In this document: positions 25,102 through 29,958 of the stretch, piece after piece
How the letters are laid out: each line of letters opens with the position of its first letter
Position numbering within the stretch: position 1 is the first letter of the stretch
Source of the DNA: Macrocystis pyrifera
Lineage: Eukaryota; Sar; Phaeophyceae; Laminariales; Laminariaceae
DNA: 64,000 nt
Assembly: GCA_031763025.1 (NCBI GenBank)
Contig: JASSKH010000032.1
Span: 2,249,001-2,313,000, forward strand
Reading direction: 5' to 3'
The notes under the pieces: model-generated
Databases searched by the model: none
What the model saw: only the letters and a program-made list of their open reading frames with translations
What the model was told of the DNA's origin: nothing
Made by a program: the position numbers and the translations under genes

Positions 25102-28100
25102 ACCAATTAAACGACCACCCCGTCTCCGCCCCCCCCGCCCCCGCCCCCCCCCCCACCTTCGCACTCTCTTGGGCCACGCGTCTGTCGGCAGAAACCACGG
25201 CCAGCATCATCGCGTGCAACATCAACAGCTACGGGGGTGGTTCCAAGCTCTGGGCGGTCGAGGTACGTTAAATGGCAACAGCAGATACCATGGACCATTG
25301 TGCGTCGGCGGGCGCCTGCTGTCCTTGGTCTCGGTCGCTGGAGGAGGGGGGGGTGTTTTTCACGCCGAGCCGTATACGGTGCCACCTGCACAGCACAGCA
25401 CAGCATGGCGTGCGTCTTCGTGTTCAAAGCCGCGATATTTTTTTTTTTATTTTTTTTTTTTTTTTTGGGTGGGTTGTTTTGCGTTTGTTGTCTTGTCGGG
25501 GCAGTGAGTGGTGCCTCAAGCGATACCGTCGTGGCTCGTAGGGGGAGGCGGCGGGGGGGCGGGGGGGGGGGGGAAGGCTGCACATCGCGTCAAGGGCACA
25601 CGGTTCTTTACCTATACTGGTGTGTATTTTGCTGTACGTTTTCTTGTTCCCGTTGGTACGTATCGAACTAGCTTTAGCCCCGCCCGCACCCTCTTAGCTC
25701 CGATCCTCACCGATCCTCATGCTCCGTCCGCAAAGGGATGCGTGGTCAATGGCCAAACGACTAAAGCAAGCAACAATTGAGTACGCCCCCCCCCCCCCGC
25801 GCCGTCCACCCCCCCTCCCAATCCTCATACGGTGGCCATCCCTCCATACCCTGACTCGGCGGCATCTCTCACGCCGACGAAACAACAATGAAACGTGTCG
25901 CGACCGTCTCCCCCACCCTTGCCGGAGCAGGAGCGAAACAGGCGTGCTTGGGCGGGGAGAACGTCCAACCACCCCCTAAGCTACCCGCAGACGACGCAGC
26001 ACAAGACGACCGCGTGGGGTTTCGACACGAGCGGCCTGGTCGACCCGGCTGGGGGGGGTGGGGGGGGGGTCCCTAGCTCTCCCATCCCCGCGTCCACCCC
26101 CGCCCCCACCGCTGCTACCGCCGCCACCGCTGGCCTGGGAAACCCGAAGACCCTGAAGGGCCTTTGGAGAGGCGCGAGAAAGGGGAGGAGGCCACCGCGA
26201 GGGGAAGCGGTGGTGGCGGCGGCGGCACCAGCGACGGTGCCATTGCCGAATGAAATTGAAACCCTTGGGCGACTGCGCGCGGGGGTCGGGGGGGGTCGTC
26301 GCGATGCCCCGCTTGGGTCGGGAGGGGCAGGTGCTGGGGCTGGGGCTGGAGCTGCTGGGGAAGTGGGAGGGGTGGCTAGCGGCGTTAATGAAGGGGAGGT
26401 GGGGGGAGGGGGGGTGGAAGGAGGATCTGGGTCTGTGTCGGAAAGTTCTCAAGCGGACGCCGCCGCGGGTGAAAAAGGGTGGGTTTCTAGCGGGGAGGCG
26501 GAAGGGGTGGAGGGGGGTCGGGGGCTGGGTCGGGTGGGAGGCCGGGTCGGGGAGCGGGTCTGAGAGTGGGGAGGGGCGGTGGGACAGGCCGATGGACAGC
26601 AGGGGGTCGTCGTCGGTGCGGCGAGAGTCTAAGACCTCGTTTCACGACGGGGTGCTGGAGGTGGTGGCCGTGGAAGGCGTGCTTCATCTGGGGCAGATCC
26701 AGGTTAGTTTTTGGTTCGTTGGTTGGTTGGTTGGTTGGTGGTTGCTTTGCTTTCATTCTGGCTTGGGCGTTTTGTTTTTCGGATTGCGTTGCGTTCGGTT
26801 CCGTTCGGTTTTGTGTGGCTTCGGCTGGTTTGGTTGGGTTGTGTTTGGTTTGGTTTTGTTTGGTCAGGTTTTGGTCGGGTTGGGTTGGGTTGGGTTGGGT
26901 TGGGTTGGGTTGGGTTTGCGTGTGGTATGCCCTGGTTTGGTTTGGTTTGGTTTGGTCTGGTTTGAGTTTGGTTCGGTTTTGGTTTGATTTGGTTCAGTTC
27001 AGTTCAGTTCAGTTGGGTTGCGCTACGTTGGGTTAGTGTAGATTATTTTTTGGGTAGTGTACGTCAGGCTAGGCCAGGCTGTAGGTTTTACTTGGTTCGG
27101 CAACGCTACTGTATATACCAGGTAAAGCTAGGTTGGGCTGTGTTTGGTTTGGGATGTGTCCTCGTGGCAGGGTATTGCCGAGATTGTCGGCAGAGACTAC
27201 AGCACCACCGGGTATTACATCTCGTCGCATTCTTCGCTTCTCCATCGACTCAGTTCCCTGTTGTTCGTCCCTGTGTGTCGTCGTAGCTTGGACTTTCGCG
27301 CGCGTTGGCGGTGGCGCAGTGCCGTGAGATGCAAGTGCGGACGTTGGCGACCCTTCCTATGCAGGTGAGGAACGAACGTCTGCGGGACAGGAGAGGGAGG
27401 GAGGGAGGGGGGAGGTGGAGCGGATGGCCGGGGTGGGTAGAAATTCGTGTGTCTACGTTTGATGCGTTCATTCCGGATGTGTGTGATTTGCGGCTCGGGA
27501 GACGGTCGTGGCCTCGGAAGGAAGGAGTTGGGTTGGTGTTGTACGCTGTCGTTGCGATAGTATTTTTACGGATCATTTTTCCGCTATGAATATGAATGTT
27601 GCGACTACGTGTTATCTTGGGCGCTGGACTCGTCCTCGAGGAGCAGGAGGAGGCGCCGCCCACCCGCTGTTGTAGTTGATTGTGTAGGGAGGGGGGGGGG
27701 GGGGGGCGCGGACGTCGCAACCGCTCTCGTCATGTCTCGTGCGCAATTTCAAAGCGCAGGGTTTTTTTAACGGCTGTCAGGGCGGCGCCGCTACCGGGAC
27801 TGCTGTTGACGGTGTCTTCGAGACGAAGGTCTGATCGTGATTGTCCGGTGCCAGCCTGCTACTTAGCTTGGGATGGACACGGGACGAGCCGGACTGTTTT
27901 GTAGTTTTTGCCGCTCCTCCTGCTGCTGCTGCTGCTGCTGCGGGGTGTTAATTGTTCAAAAATACCCTTTTATGACTTGATTGTAGTGTGGAGACCAAAA
28001 CCATGGCAGATGAGGCCTTGTCAACCATGTGTTAAGAGGGATCATAGTGGTAAGAACAAGGCATGGGCCCAAGAATACAAGTATCCCCCTTTGTTTTCAG

Positions 28101-29958
28101 ATTATATTTGGTTATGATTATGATTACTCGTGCTTCTCCGGAATATTGGTACTGTGTTGGTAGTATCCGTGGTAATGTGATAATGTGATAATAATAGTAA
28201 TATTGAAGTGTAATATTGCGGCGGGCTATAGCGATTAGAAGCCACGATGGACCCCAAAGCTATTTATATAATTGGTTCTGATATACCTCGAAATAGAATT
28301 ATTAATGTTAATAGTACCAAGGGTAAACGGAAACATTATAAGAAAACCTCGCGGCGCTTATTTTTTGGCCCTGAACACTGGGAGGGGGGAGGGTATACGA
28401 GAATCAAGGAAAATATGTCGAATACAAAACATGTTTCATTTGATTTCTTGACAAGAATCCCTATTCGCTTGGTGGCTTGTTTTCAATCTCGACATCGTGG
28501 CGAGTATGTCTCTGTTTTATCTCTTTTTTTTTCGTGCACCCCTGATCGTGCCCGTAATCGTATCAATATTACGGGGGTCCATGGTAATCAGAATCCATGA
28601 TGGCCGCAAAAACTATGTACCTGGCATTCCCCTATGTCCACACAATTTATTCGGTTCTGATTACTCGTGTTCCATCCAAACAGAAGGGGCGCCCGGCAGT
28701 ACGACTAGGTGTCATGGTAGGCGTGCGTACCAGAGGTCTGCTTGCATCGTAGAGTGCTCGCGCTCGCCCCTCGTATGATACCTCGGCAGCCCGGGCTTCT
28801 TCGTGGTGCGTGAGACCGATGCTGTGATCGCCACTTCTCCGTTTGCGGTTTTTTACTGAAAAAAATCCCGAAAGAGGTTCATTTTGGTACTTTCGTTTGG
28901 CAGTTTTTCCCTGAAAAAAAGTCCCACTCGGGTCACCCTGCAAAGTCCCAAAGTGGTTGGTTTGGGTCGTGTCTATCTCGGGGGTGTGCGTGTATTTTTC
29001 TGACGCAGTGGGGCTCGTTTTTCTGTTCGCCTGGAACAGGTTGATGGCGAGCCGTGGAAGCAGCCCCCGTCCGAGATCACAGTCAAACTTCACAATCAGG
29101 TCAGCATGACCCGGAAACTGATCGAGTTTCGGGCTGGAGACCCAATTTCCAACGGTGTTGCGCGCTTCTGTTATTACGGGGGGCCATAGTAAATAGGACC
29201 AAATATTGTTAGTAAAAATAGGTAAATATATAGTTTTTTTTATGTATACCATTGGTCCTATTAACTATGGACCCCCGAAAATAGTAGTAGGTTCAAGCTT
29301 CAGGTGTTTCTGCTTCAAGGGTGAAACGTCGTTCTGCTGCTGTGGTCTGCTGTGTTTTTGCTCTGCCCTGGTGTTGTGCTCTGATGTACTGACTCTGCTG
29401 CGGCCCGCTTTTGCTCTGCTGCCGCTGCTGCGCTGTACTATACACCGGTGCCTCGTTCTTGATGTACTCTACTGTGCTCAGTGTTGACAAGAATGCCTGG
29501 CGTGACTTTCTCCCTACGTCCCTCCCTTCCCCTTTTCCTGGCCCCTCCCTGCTCCCCCTCCCTCTTTCCTCCCTCCCTCCCTCCCTCCCTCCCTCCCTCC
29601 CTCCCTCCCTCCCTCCCTCCCTCCCTCCCTCCCTCCCTCCCCCTCCCTCCCTCCCTTCCTCCCCTCCCTCCCTCCCTCCCTTCCTCCCTCCCTCCCTCCC
29701 TCCCTCCCTCCCCCTCCCGCCCCCCCGCCACCGTGTTTTTTGCCTGCCTTCCTACCTTCCGTGGGCCTTCGTGGTCGCGTCGTCTGTCTGCCACAGGCGG
29801 CGATGTTGCGACCGGCCACCATGACGGAGCGGGCGGTGGCGAGCGTCCTCAACGACGTCAGCTCCGCCATCCACAGCGCCGAGCAAGACTTGATCATCAA
29901 CGAGCGACAAGCCAGAACTCTCCTGAGTAGGATAAGACGAAGCGCCCGCCTGCCCTAG
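2745..29958 (+). CDS. Diacylglycerol kinase, membrane-anchored type with two C1 domains (spliced, 18 exons)
   Basis: Phosphorylates diacylglycerol with ATP to give phosphatidic acid, ending DAG signals and making a second lipid messenger, probably at a membrane. The exons give, in order: a hydrophobic segment ([18 protein letters not shown]), C1 domain 1 (HNW...CCVC...CQIC...H..C), an acidic spacer, C1 domain 2 (HQWMRG...CLAC...CAWC...HEGC), a linker of about 500 residues, DAGKc ([31 protein letters not shown]) and DAGKa ([53 protein letters not shown]). All junctions keep phase except one 1-base discrepancy inside exon 15. The layout resembles animal DGK-epsilon and plant cluster I DGKs; no EF-hands seen. 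The large linker and the DAGKa insert make it much longer than those relatives. The first coding exon is unknown. Very sure of the family. Confidence 0.95.
3185..3270. mobile_element. Inverted-repeat family B, copy 1
   Basis: About 86 bp. Ends are imperfect inverted copies around GCAGTCCCGGTT on the left and CCAAAACGGGACACTCCAGT on the right, finishing in CCTAAAAG. It belongs to the same family as copies at 14881, 21265 and 58232. Confidence 0.7.
3455..3500. mobile_element. MITE family A, partial copy
   Basis: Only the right half is clear, ending GGTCCCCCGTAA before TA. The left half is missing or has diverged. Confidence 0.7.
3736..3849. mobile_element. MITE family A, copy 2
   Basis: Left end TTACGCGGGACC after TA, AT-rich centre, diverged right end (ATGGTCTCCCCGTGG). 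It has a small internal duplication of AGTAAATAG. Confidence 0.8.
4540..4654 (+). CDS. DGK exon 2: first half of C1 domain 1
   Basis: 115 nt, phase 2 to 0, between a pyrimidine-rich acceptor (CTCGAACAG) and donor CAG/GTGGGT. Encodes the opening histidine (KHNWVAAPS) and the first two cysteine pairs (CCVC, then RCQ), with 13 residues between the histidine and the first cysteine of HYCCVC. The zinc-binding set is completed by the next exon. Confidence 0.93.
4786..4859 (+). repeat. Poly-C-ended dispersed repeat, 3' part
   Basis: Shares GTCTATGGTCGTACGACTAC and GGCCATGCATGA with the other copies, then GAGTACA and a C-rich end. Only the 3' part is present. Confidence 0.65.
4915..5116 (+). repeat. 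Poly-C-ended dispersed repeat, copy 2
   Basis: About 200 bp. Landmarks in order: GTCCGCCTCACAGG, GATGCAGCTCACCCTT, GCGACTCGCC, CGACGTGCTCCGTCCC, GGATGCGAGGGTCTAT, ACTACGGCCATGCATGA, GAGTACACC and a C-run. No ORF recognised. Confidence 0.75.
5130..5327 (+). repeat. Poly-C-ended dispersed repeat, copy 3
   Basis: Same landmarks as copy 2, including GCGCTTCGCGCTTGGTG, CCGACGTGCTCCGTCCC and GCTACGGCCATGCGTGA, ending GAGTACCCCCC. Direct neighbour of copy 2 in the same orientation. Confidence 0.75.
5556..5645 (+). CDS. DGK exon 3: second half of C1 domain 1
   Basis: 90 nt, phase 0 to 0, acceptor GTGCGCAG. Encodes [20 protein letters not shown] followed by [10 protein letters not shown]. Joined to exon 2 it completes the C-x2-C, C-x4-H-x2-C and last cysteines of C1. 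The donor GAG/GTCGCG is weak; I chose it because it keeps phase 0 into the next exon. Confidence 0.85.
5646..6669 (+). other. DGK intron 3
   Basis: Contains the right end of a MITE A copy (5846-5871). The remainder is unremarkable single-copy-looking sequence with a T-run just before the acceptor region. Confidence 0.5.
5846..5871. mobile_element. MITE family A, end fragment
   Basis: Matches only the right terminal inverted repeat (TCCTATTTACTATTGC, then CCCCCGTAA before TA). Confidence 0.6.
6670..6783 (+). CDS. DGK exon 4: acidic spacer and start of C1 domain 2
   Basis: 114 nt, phase 0 to 0. Encodes an acidic spacer ([20 protein letters not shown]) and then [15 protein letters not shown], whose histidine begins C1 domain 2. 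The spacing H-x12-C to the next exon fits the C1 consensus exactly. The donor is CAG/GCAAGC, a GC-type donor with otherwise ideal context. Confidence 0.88.
6864..7078 (+). repeat. 15-bp minisatellite
   Basis: About a dozen units of ATCATCTACAGATAG alternating with ATCATCTACAGCTAT, near perfect over 6880-7036 and decaying at the right end. Confidence 0.9.
7727..7812 (+). repeat. 38-bp tandem repeat, three units
   Basis: Three units built on AGATCCAATCGACCAATGG, separated by variants of TTAGCCAATAA or TTGGCCTATAAG. Confidence 0.85.
7908..8012. mobile_element. MITE family A, copy 3
   Basis: TA-flanked on both sides. Left end TTACGGGGAGCCATAGTAAA, right end inverted copy ending CCTCCGTAA. AT-rich centre with CTACATATTTCCC. 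Confidence 0.9.
8448..8490. mobile_element. Inverted-repeat family B, end fragment
   Basis: Only one end remains (GGACTGCAGTCCCGTTTTGG, then AGACAA). A MITE A copy begins 11 bp further on. Confidence 0.55.
8501..8605. mobile_element. MITE family A, copy 4
   Basis: TA-flanked, ends TTACGGGGGACCATAGTAAA and the inverted match ending CCCCCGTAA. Confidence 0.9.
8780..8863 (+). CDS. DGK exon 5: C1 domain 2, cysteine core
   Basis: 84 nt, phase 0 to 0, acceptor TACCAG and donor CAG/GTACGT. Encodes [13 protein letters not shown] and [11 protein letters not shown]: the two C-x2-C pairs of C1 domain 2. There are 16 residues between the pairs, slightly more than the usual 13-14. Confidence 0.9.
9068..9290 (+). 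repeat. 36-bp minisatellite, about six units
   Basis: Degenerate units of the form CCCTTGGCCAGGAAAAGGTA followed by CATAGCCTAG. Confined to this intron. Confidence 0.8.
9565..9746 (+). repeat. Poly-C-ended dispersed repeat, copy 4 (diverged)
   Basis: Shares GCTTCCCGCTTTTGGTGC, AAAGCCGACGTGGCCC, GAGGATCTA and CGACTACGGCCATGCGTGA with the others, ending AAGTACACC. Lacks the long C-run. Confidence 0.65.
9767..9881 (+). CDS. DGK exon 6: end of C1 domain 2 and linker start
   Basis: 115 nt, phase 0 to 1. Encodes [20 protein letters not shown], completing C-x4-H-x2-C of C1 domain 2, then a hydrophobic-proline stretch ([17 protein letters not shown]) that in DGKs follows the second C1. Donor AAAG/GTACGC. 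Confidence 0.92.
9882..10852 (+). other. DGK intron 6
   Basis: Includes a (GTT)n run near 10202-10245 and a C-run of about 26 (10776-10801) ahead of acceptor CTCTCCAG. No exon-like sequence. Confidence 0.55.
10853..12359 (+). CDS. DGK exon 7: giant low-complexity linker exon
   Basis: 1,507 nt, phase 1 to 2, open throughout. Encodes about 500 residues between the C1 pair and the kinase domain: a Ser/Thr-rich stretch (10980-11110), an Ala-rich part that looks amphipathic ([20 protein letters not shown]), Gly/Ser-rich and Gly/Arg/Glu-rich parts, and a Glu block (12255-12310) before [14 protein letters not shown]. Both ends keep phase with neighbours, which supports one exon. Long antisense reading frames over the same bases are GC-driven shadows. 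A regulatory or phosphorylated linker is a guess; I know no family match. Confidence 0.82.
12893..13090 (+). repeat. Degenerate 25-35-bp repeat with GGCATGCC core
   Basis: Seven or so units centred on AATAAGGCATGCCTTATTTC-like palindromes, each followed by a variant of TTTCACCCAATG. Strongest over 12893-12990. Confidence 0.75.
13944..14048. mobile_element. MITE family A, copy 5
   Basis: TA-flanked, ends TTACGGTGGTCTATAGTTAA and inverted match ending CCCCCGTAA. Confidence 0.88.
14061..14120. mobile_element. MITE family A, half copy beside copy 5
   Basis: Right half only (GTATATGGTGGGTCCTGCTG, then ACTATGGTCCCC). It starts about 12 bp after copy 5, suggesting a local duplication or a second insertion. 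Confidence 0.65.
14237..14698. repeat. A/T-only low-complexity block
   Basis: About 460 bp of almost nothing but T and A, with only a handful of G and no C, T-rich on the + strand, inside otherwise GC-rich DNA. Confidence 0.95.
14881..15016. mobile_element. Inverted-repeat family B, copy 2 with internal expansion
   Basis: Ends TTTTAGAACTG and the inverted match CCCCAAAACGGGACTGTGGT, then CCTAAAA. The centre TTACTTGAAGTTAGACTG has expanded in tandem. Confidence 0.8.
15107..15148 (+). repeat. GTAGT pentamer microsatellite
   Basis: About eight GTAGT units with one variant. Confidence 0.9.
15398..15472 (+). repeat. CCTGT pentamer microsatellite
   Basis: About fifteen units of CCTGT with a few CCTAT variants, about 40 bp before the acceptor of exon 8. 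Confidence 0.92.
15510..15699 (+). CDS. DGK exon 8: start of the kinase catalytic domain
   Basis: 190 nt, phase 2 to 0, acceptor CGCTTCAG and donor CAG/GTGAGG. Encodes a short lead-in ([12 protein letters not shown]) and then [17 protein letters not shown], the hallmark opening of DAGKc, continuing [12 protein letters not shown]. Confidence 0.96.
15828..15866 (+). repeat. GGGTC/GGGTT pentamer tract
   Basis: About eight units of GGGTC or GGGTT. Confidence 0.85.
16000..16498 (+). repeat. G/T-rich hexamer array
   Basis: Hexamers GTTGGT, GTTGGG and GTTAGT in mixed order, densest over 16158-16495, strongly strand-biased (G and T on +). Many GGGG or GGG runs spaced by TT could fold as G-quadruplexes. 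Confidence 0.92.
16668..16781 (+). CDS. DGK exon 9: nucleotide-binding GGDGT
   Basis: 114 nt, phase 0 to 0. Encodes [20 protein letters not shown], then [23 protein letters not shown] is the glycine-rich ATP-binding motif of DAG kinases; the second glycine is essential in the family. Confidence 0.97.
17299..17340. mobile_element. Inverted-repeat family B, end fragment
   Basis: One end only: AAGTCCCGCTTTGGAGACGA. Confidence 0.5.
17443..17640 (+). repeat. Degenerate 54-bp repeat, patch 1
   Basis: Units built on CTTGCCCCCATGTGTTGGGG, then AGGATGTT and CGTGAGGCGAATA. Two units are close copies and two are diverged. Confidence 0.8.
18110..18290 (+). repeat. Degenerate 54-bp repeat, patch 2
   Basis: More diverged relatives of the 17.4-kb units (TATTCGTCCGTGAATGAATA, GAGAGGGTATTCGTCCGTTC), about 500 bp away. 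Confidence 0.65.
19211..19551 (+). repeat. Tandem duplicates of the exon 10 acceptor region
   Basis: Two upstream units of about 170 bp repeat the exon 10 boundary: GGTGTCGCTGACCAGCAGTC at 19216, GGTGTCGGTGACCAGCAGTT near 19376, and the real GGTGTCGGCGACAAGCAGTC at 19535. The first still reads SVDAIS in place of SVDAIN, then both run into C-rich, unrelated sequence. Confidence 0.85.
19552..19704 (+). CDS. DGK exon 10: [11 protein letters not shown] motif
   Basis: 153 nt, phase 0 to 0. Encodes [20 protein letters not shown] followed by [15 protein letters not shown], a highly conserved DAGKc motif, then [14 protein letters not shown] leading to DAGKa. Confidence 0.97.
19912..19945. mobile_element. 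Inverted-repeat family B, end fragment
   Basis: GTAGGACTGCGGTTCCGTTT resembles one family end. Weak. Confidence 0.4.
21265..21343. mobile_element. Inverted-repeat family B, copy 3
   Basis: About 79 bp. Left CAGTTCCGTGTTGGGGACAA, centre TTACTTGAAATTAGA, right TTGTCCCCAAAACGGGACTG. Abuts MITE A copy 6. Confidence 0.8.
21346..21450. mobile_element. MITE family A, copy 6
   Basis: Left end diverged (CTGCGGAAGGCCATAGTAAA), right end CCCCCGTAA. Confidence 0.82.
21645..21704 (+). repeat. GATCC/GACCC pentamer tract
   Basis: About twelve units, GATCC first and GACCC later. Confidence 0.88.
21867..22010 (+). CDS. DGK exon 11: start of accessory domain DAGKa
   Basis: 144 nt, phase 0 to 0. Encodes [12 protein letters not shown], a basic stretch ([12 protein letters not shown]), and [20 protein letters not shown], which matches the conserved N-Y-x-x-I-G-V-D-A/G core of DAGKa. 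Confidence 0.97.
22273..22382. mobile_element. MITE family A, copy 7
   Basis: Left TTGCGGGGGACCATACTGTA, right inverted match ending CCCCCGTAA. Confidence 0.88.
22490..22701. mobile_element. MITE family A, copy 8, interrupted
   Basis: Both ends are present (CACGGGGGACCATAGTAAAT; GGTCCCCCGTAA), but the centre carries about 100 bp of unrelated GC-rich sequence (from GGAGCAGCCCCGGGGGTCTG onward). Confidence 0.82.
23096..23342 (+). repeat. Poly-C-ended dispersed repeat, copy 5
   Basis: All landmarks present, including GATGCAGCTCACCCTTCGTG, GCGCTTCGCGCTTGGTGCGA, CTTGCTCCGTCCCGGCATTG and CGACTACGGCCATGCATGA. Ends GAGTACA followed by a C-run of about 16. Confidence 0.78.
23609..23656 (+). CDS. DGK exon 12: 48-nt mini-exon
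   Basis: Phase 0 to 0, acceptor CTGCGCAG and donor AAG/GTTAGT. Encodes [16 protein letters not shown], which aligns with the family motif R-E-x-x-P-x-x-F-x-S-R-x-x-N-K after the DAGKa core. Confidence 0.93.
23657..24182 (+). other. DGK intron 12
   Basis: Contains a mixed AGC/AGT tract (23775-23817) and a CTTGTAC heptamer tract (24113-24168) just before the acceptor. Confidence 0.6.
24113..24168 (+). repeat. CTTGTAC heptamer microsatellite
   Basis: About seven units of CTTGTAC. Confidence 0.9.
24183..24288 (+). CDS. DGK exon 13: DAGKa, LGARSGL region
   Basis: 106 nt, phase 0 to 1. Encodes [20 protein letters not shown] and then [14 protein letters not shown], matching the family pattern Y-x-x-x-G-A-R and L-x-C-D-G-x-x-x-x-L-P. 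Confidence 0.95.
24289..25191 (+). other. DGK intron 13
   Basis: Contains a G-run near 24895-24913 and a 62-bp uninterrupted C-run (25039-25100), followed by C-rich sequence to the acceptor GTCGGCAG. Confidence 0.65.
25039..25100 (+). repeat. 62-bp poly-C tract
   Basis: Uninterrupted C on the + strand, about 90 bp before the acceptor of exon 14. May be i-motif/G-quadruplex forming; exact length could be an assembly estimate. Confidence 0.95.
25192..25262 (+). CDS. DGK exon 14: [12 protein letters not shown] motif
   Basis: 71 nt, phase 1 to 0. Encodes [20 protein letters not shown] followed by WAVE, the family's N-I-x-S-Y-G-G-G-x-x-L-W motif. Confidence 0.96.
25263..25930 (+). other. DGK intron 14
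   Basis: T-rich and G-rich homopolymer patches (25437-25466, 25545-25573) and nothing coding. The acceptor GGAGCAG at 25930 was chosen for phase; others nearby are possible. Confidence 0.5.
25931..26702 (+). CDS. DGK exon 15: low-complexity insert and HDGVLEVV motif, with a 1-base frame discrepancy
   Basis: The 3' end is secure: [20 protein letters not shown] then IQ, before donor CAG/GTTAGT, matches DAGKa. The 5' part reads [11 protein letters not shown]...[16 protein letters not shown] and then an Ala/Gly/Ser-rich insert of about 200 residues in a different frame. The exon is 772 nt, one base more than a multiple of three, and the frames cross near 26513-26545 in G-runs. Possible causes: a miscounted homopolymer, a true frameshift allele, or an unrecognised small intron (no good splice sites seen). 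The equivalent spot in other DGKs has only about 10-20 residues. Confidence 0.75.
26703..27286 (+). other. DGK intron 15
   Basis: GGTTG, GGTTT and CAGTT pentamer tracts over 26720-27020; nothing coding. Confidence 0.6.
26868..27013 (+). repeat. Pentamer tracts GGTTG, GGTTT, CAGTT
   Basis: Three consecutive pentamer microsatellites, seemingly derived from one another by single-base changes. Confidence 0.85.
27287..27364 (+). CDS. DGK exon 16
   Basis: 78 nt, phase 0 to 0, acceptor TCGTAG. Encodes [20 protein letters not shown] then ATLPMQ, matching the family's G-L-x-x-A ... Q ... P-M-Q stretch before DGEPW. Confidence 0.92.
27365..29039 (+). other. DGK intron 16
   Basis: About 1.7 kb. A CTG run near 27917-27940, and an AT-richer stretch (27.95-28.7 kb) with an internal pair of similar segments around ATTGGTTCTGATAT and ATTCGGTTCTGATTA. 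Identity unknown; possibly an old element. Confidence 0.45.
29040..29099 (+). CDS. DGK exon 17: DGEPW motif
   Basis: 60 nt, phase 0 to 0. Encodes [20 protein letters not shown], the near-invariant Q-V-D-G-E-P-W ending of DAGKa. Confidence 0.96.
29174..29281. mobile_element. MITE family A, copy 9
   Basis: TA-flanked, left TTACGGGGGGCCATAGTAAA, right ending CCCCCGAAAA. Confidence 0.88.
29562..29714 (+). repeat. CCCT microsatellite, about 150 bp
   Basis: Pure CCCT units for about 75 bp, then units with TT or extra C variants. Confidence 0.95.
29797..29958 (+). CDS. DGK exon 18: C-terminal exon with stop
   Basis: 162 nt including TAG. Encodes [20 protein letters not shown], then an acidic-helical stretch ([20 protein letters not shown]) and a basic end (RIRRSARLP). 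In DAGKs the A-x-M-L-x-P motif follows DGEPW, so the catalytic domain ends properly. Confidence 0.93.
   Translation, partial: AAMLRPATMTERAVASVLNDVSSAIHSAEQDLIINERQARTLLSRIRRSARLP

Larger units (their letters stand above)
29100..29796 (+). other. DGK intron 17
   Basis: Contains a MITE A copy (29174-29281) and a CCCT microsatellite (29562-29714) ahead of acceptor CTGCCACAG. Confidence 0.7.

Noticed and set aside
28240-28600. Reading frame starting [12 protein letters not shown] in DGK intron 16
   Set aside because: No recognisable domain, AT-rich, lies between two phase-matched exons; possibly an old element but no ends seen.
29438-29900. Gly/Arg/Glu-repeat and Pro/Ser-repeat reading frames
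   Set aside because: Direct translation of the CCCT microsatellite.
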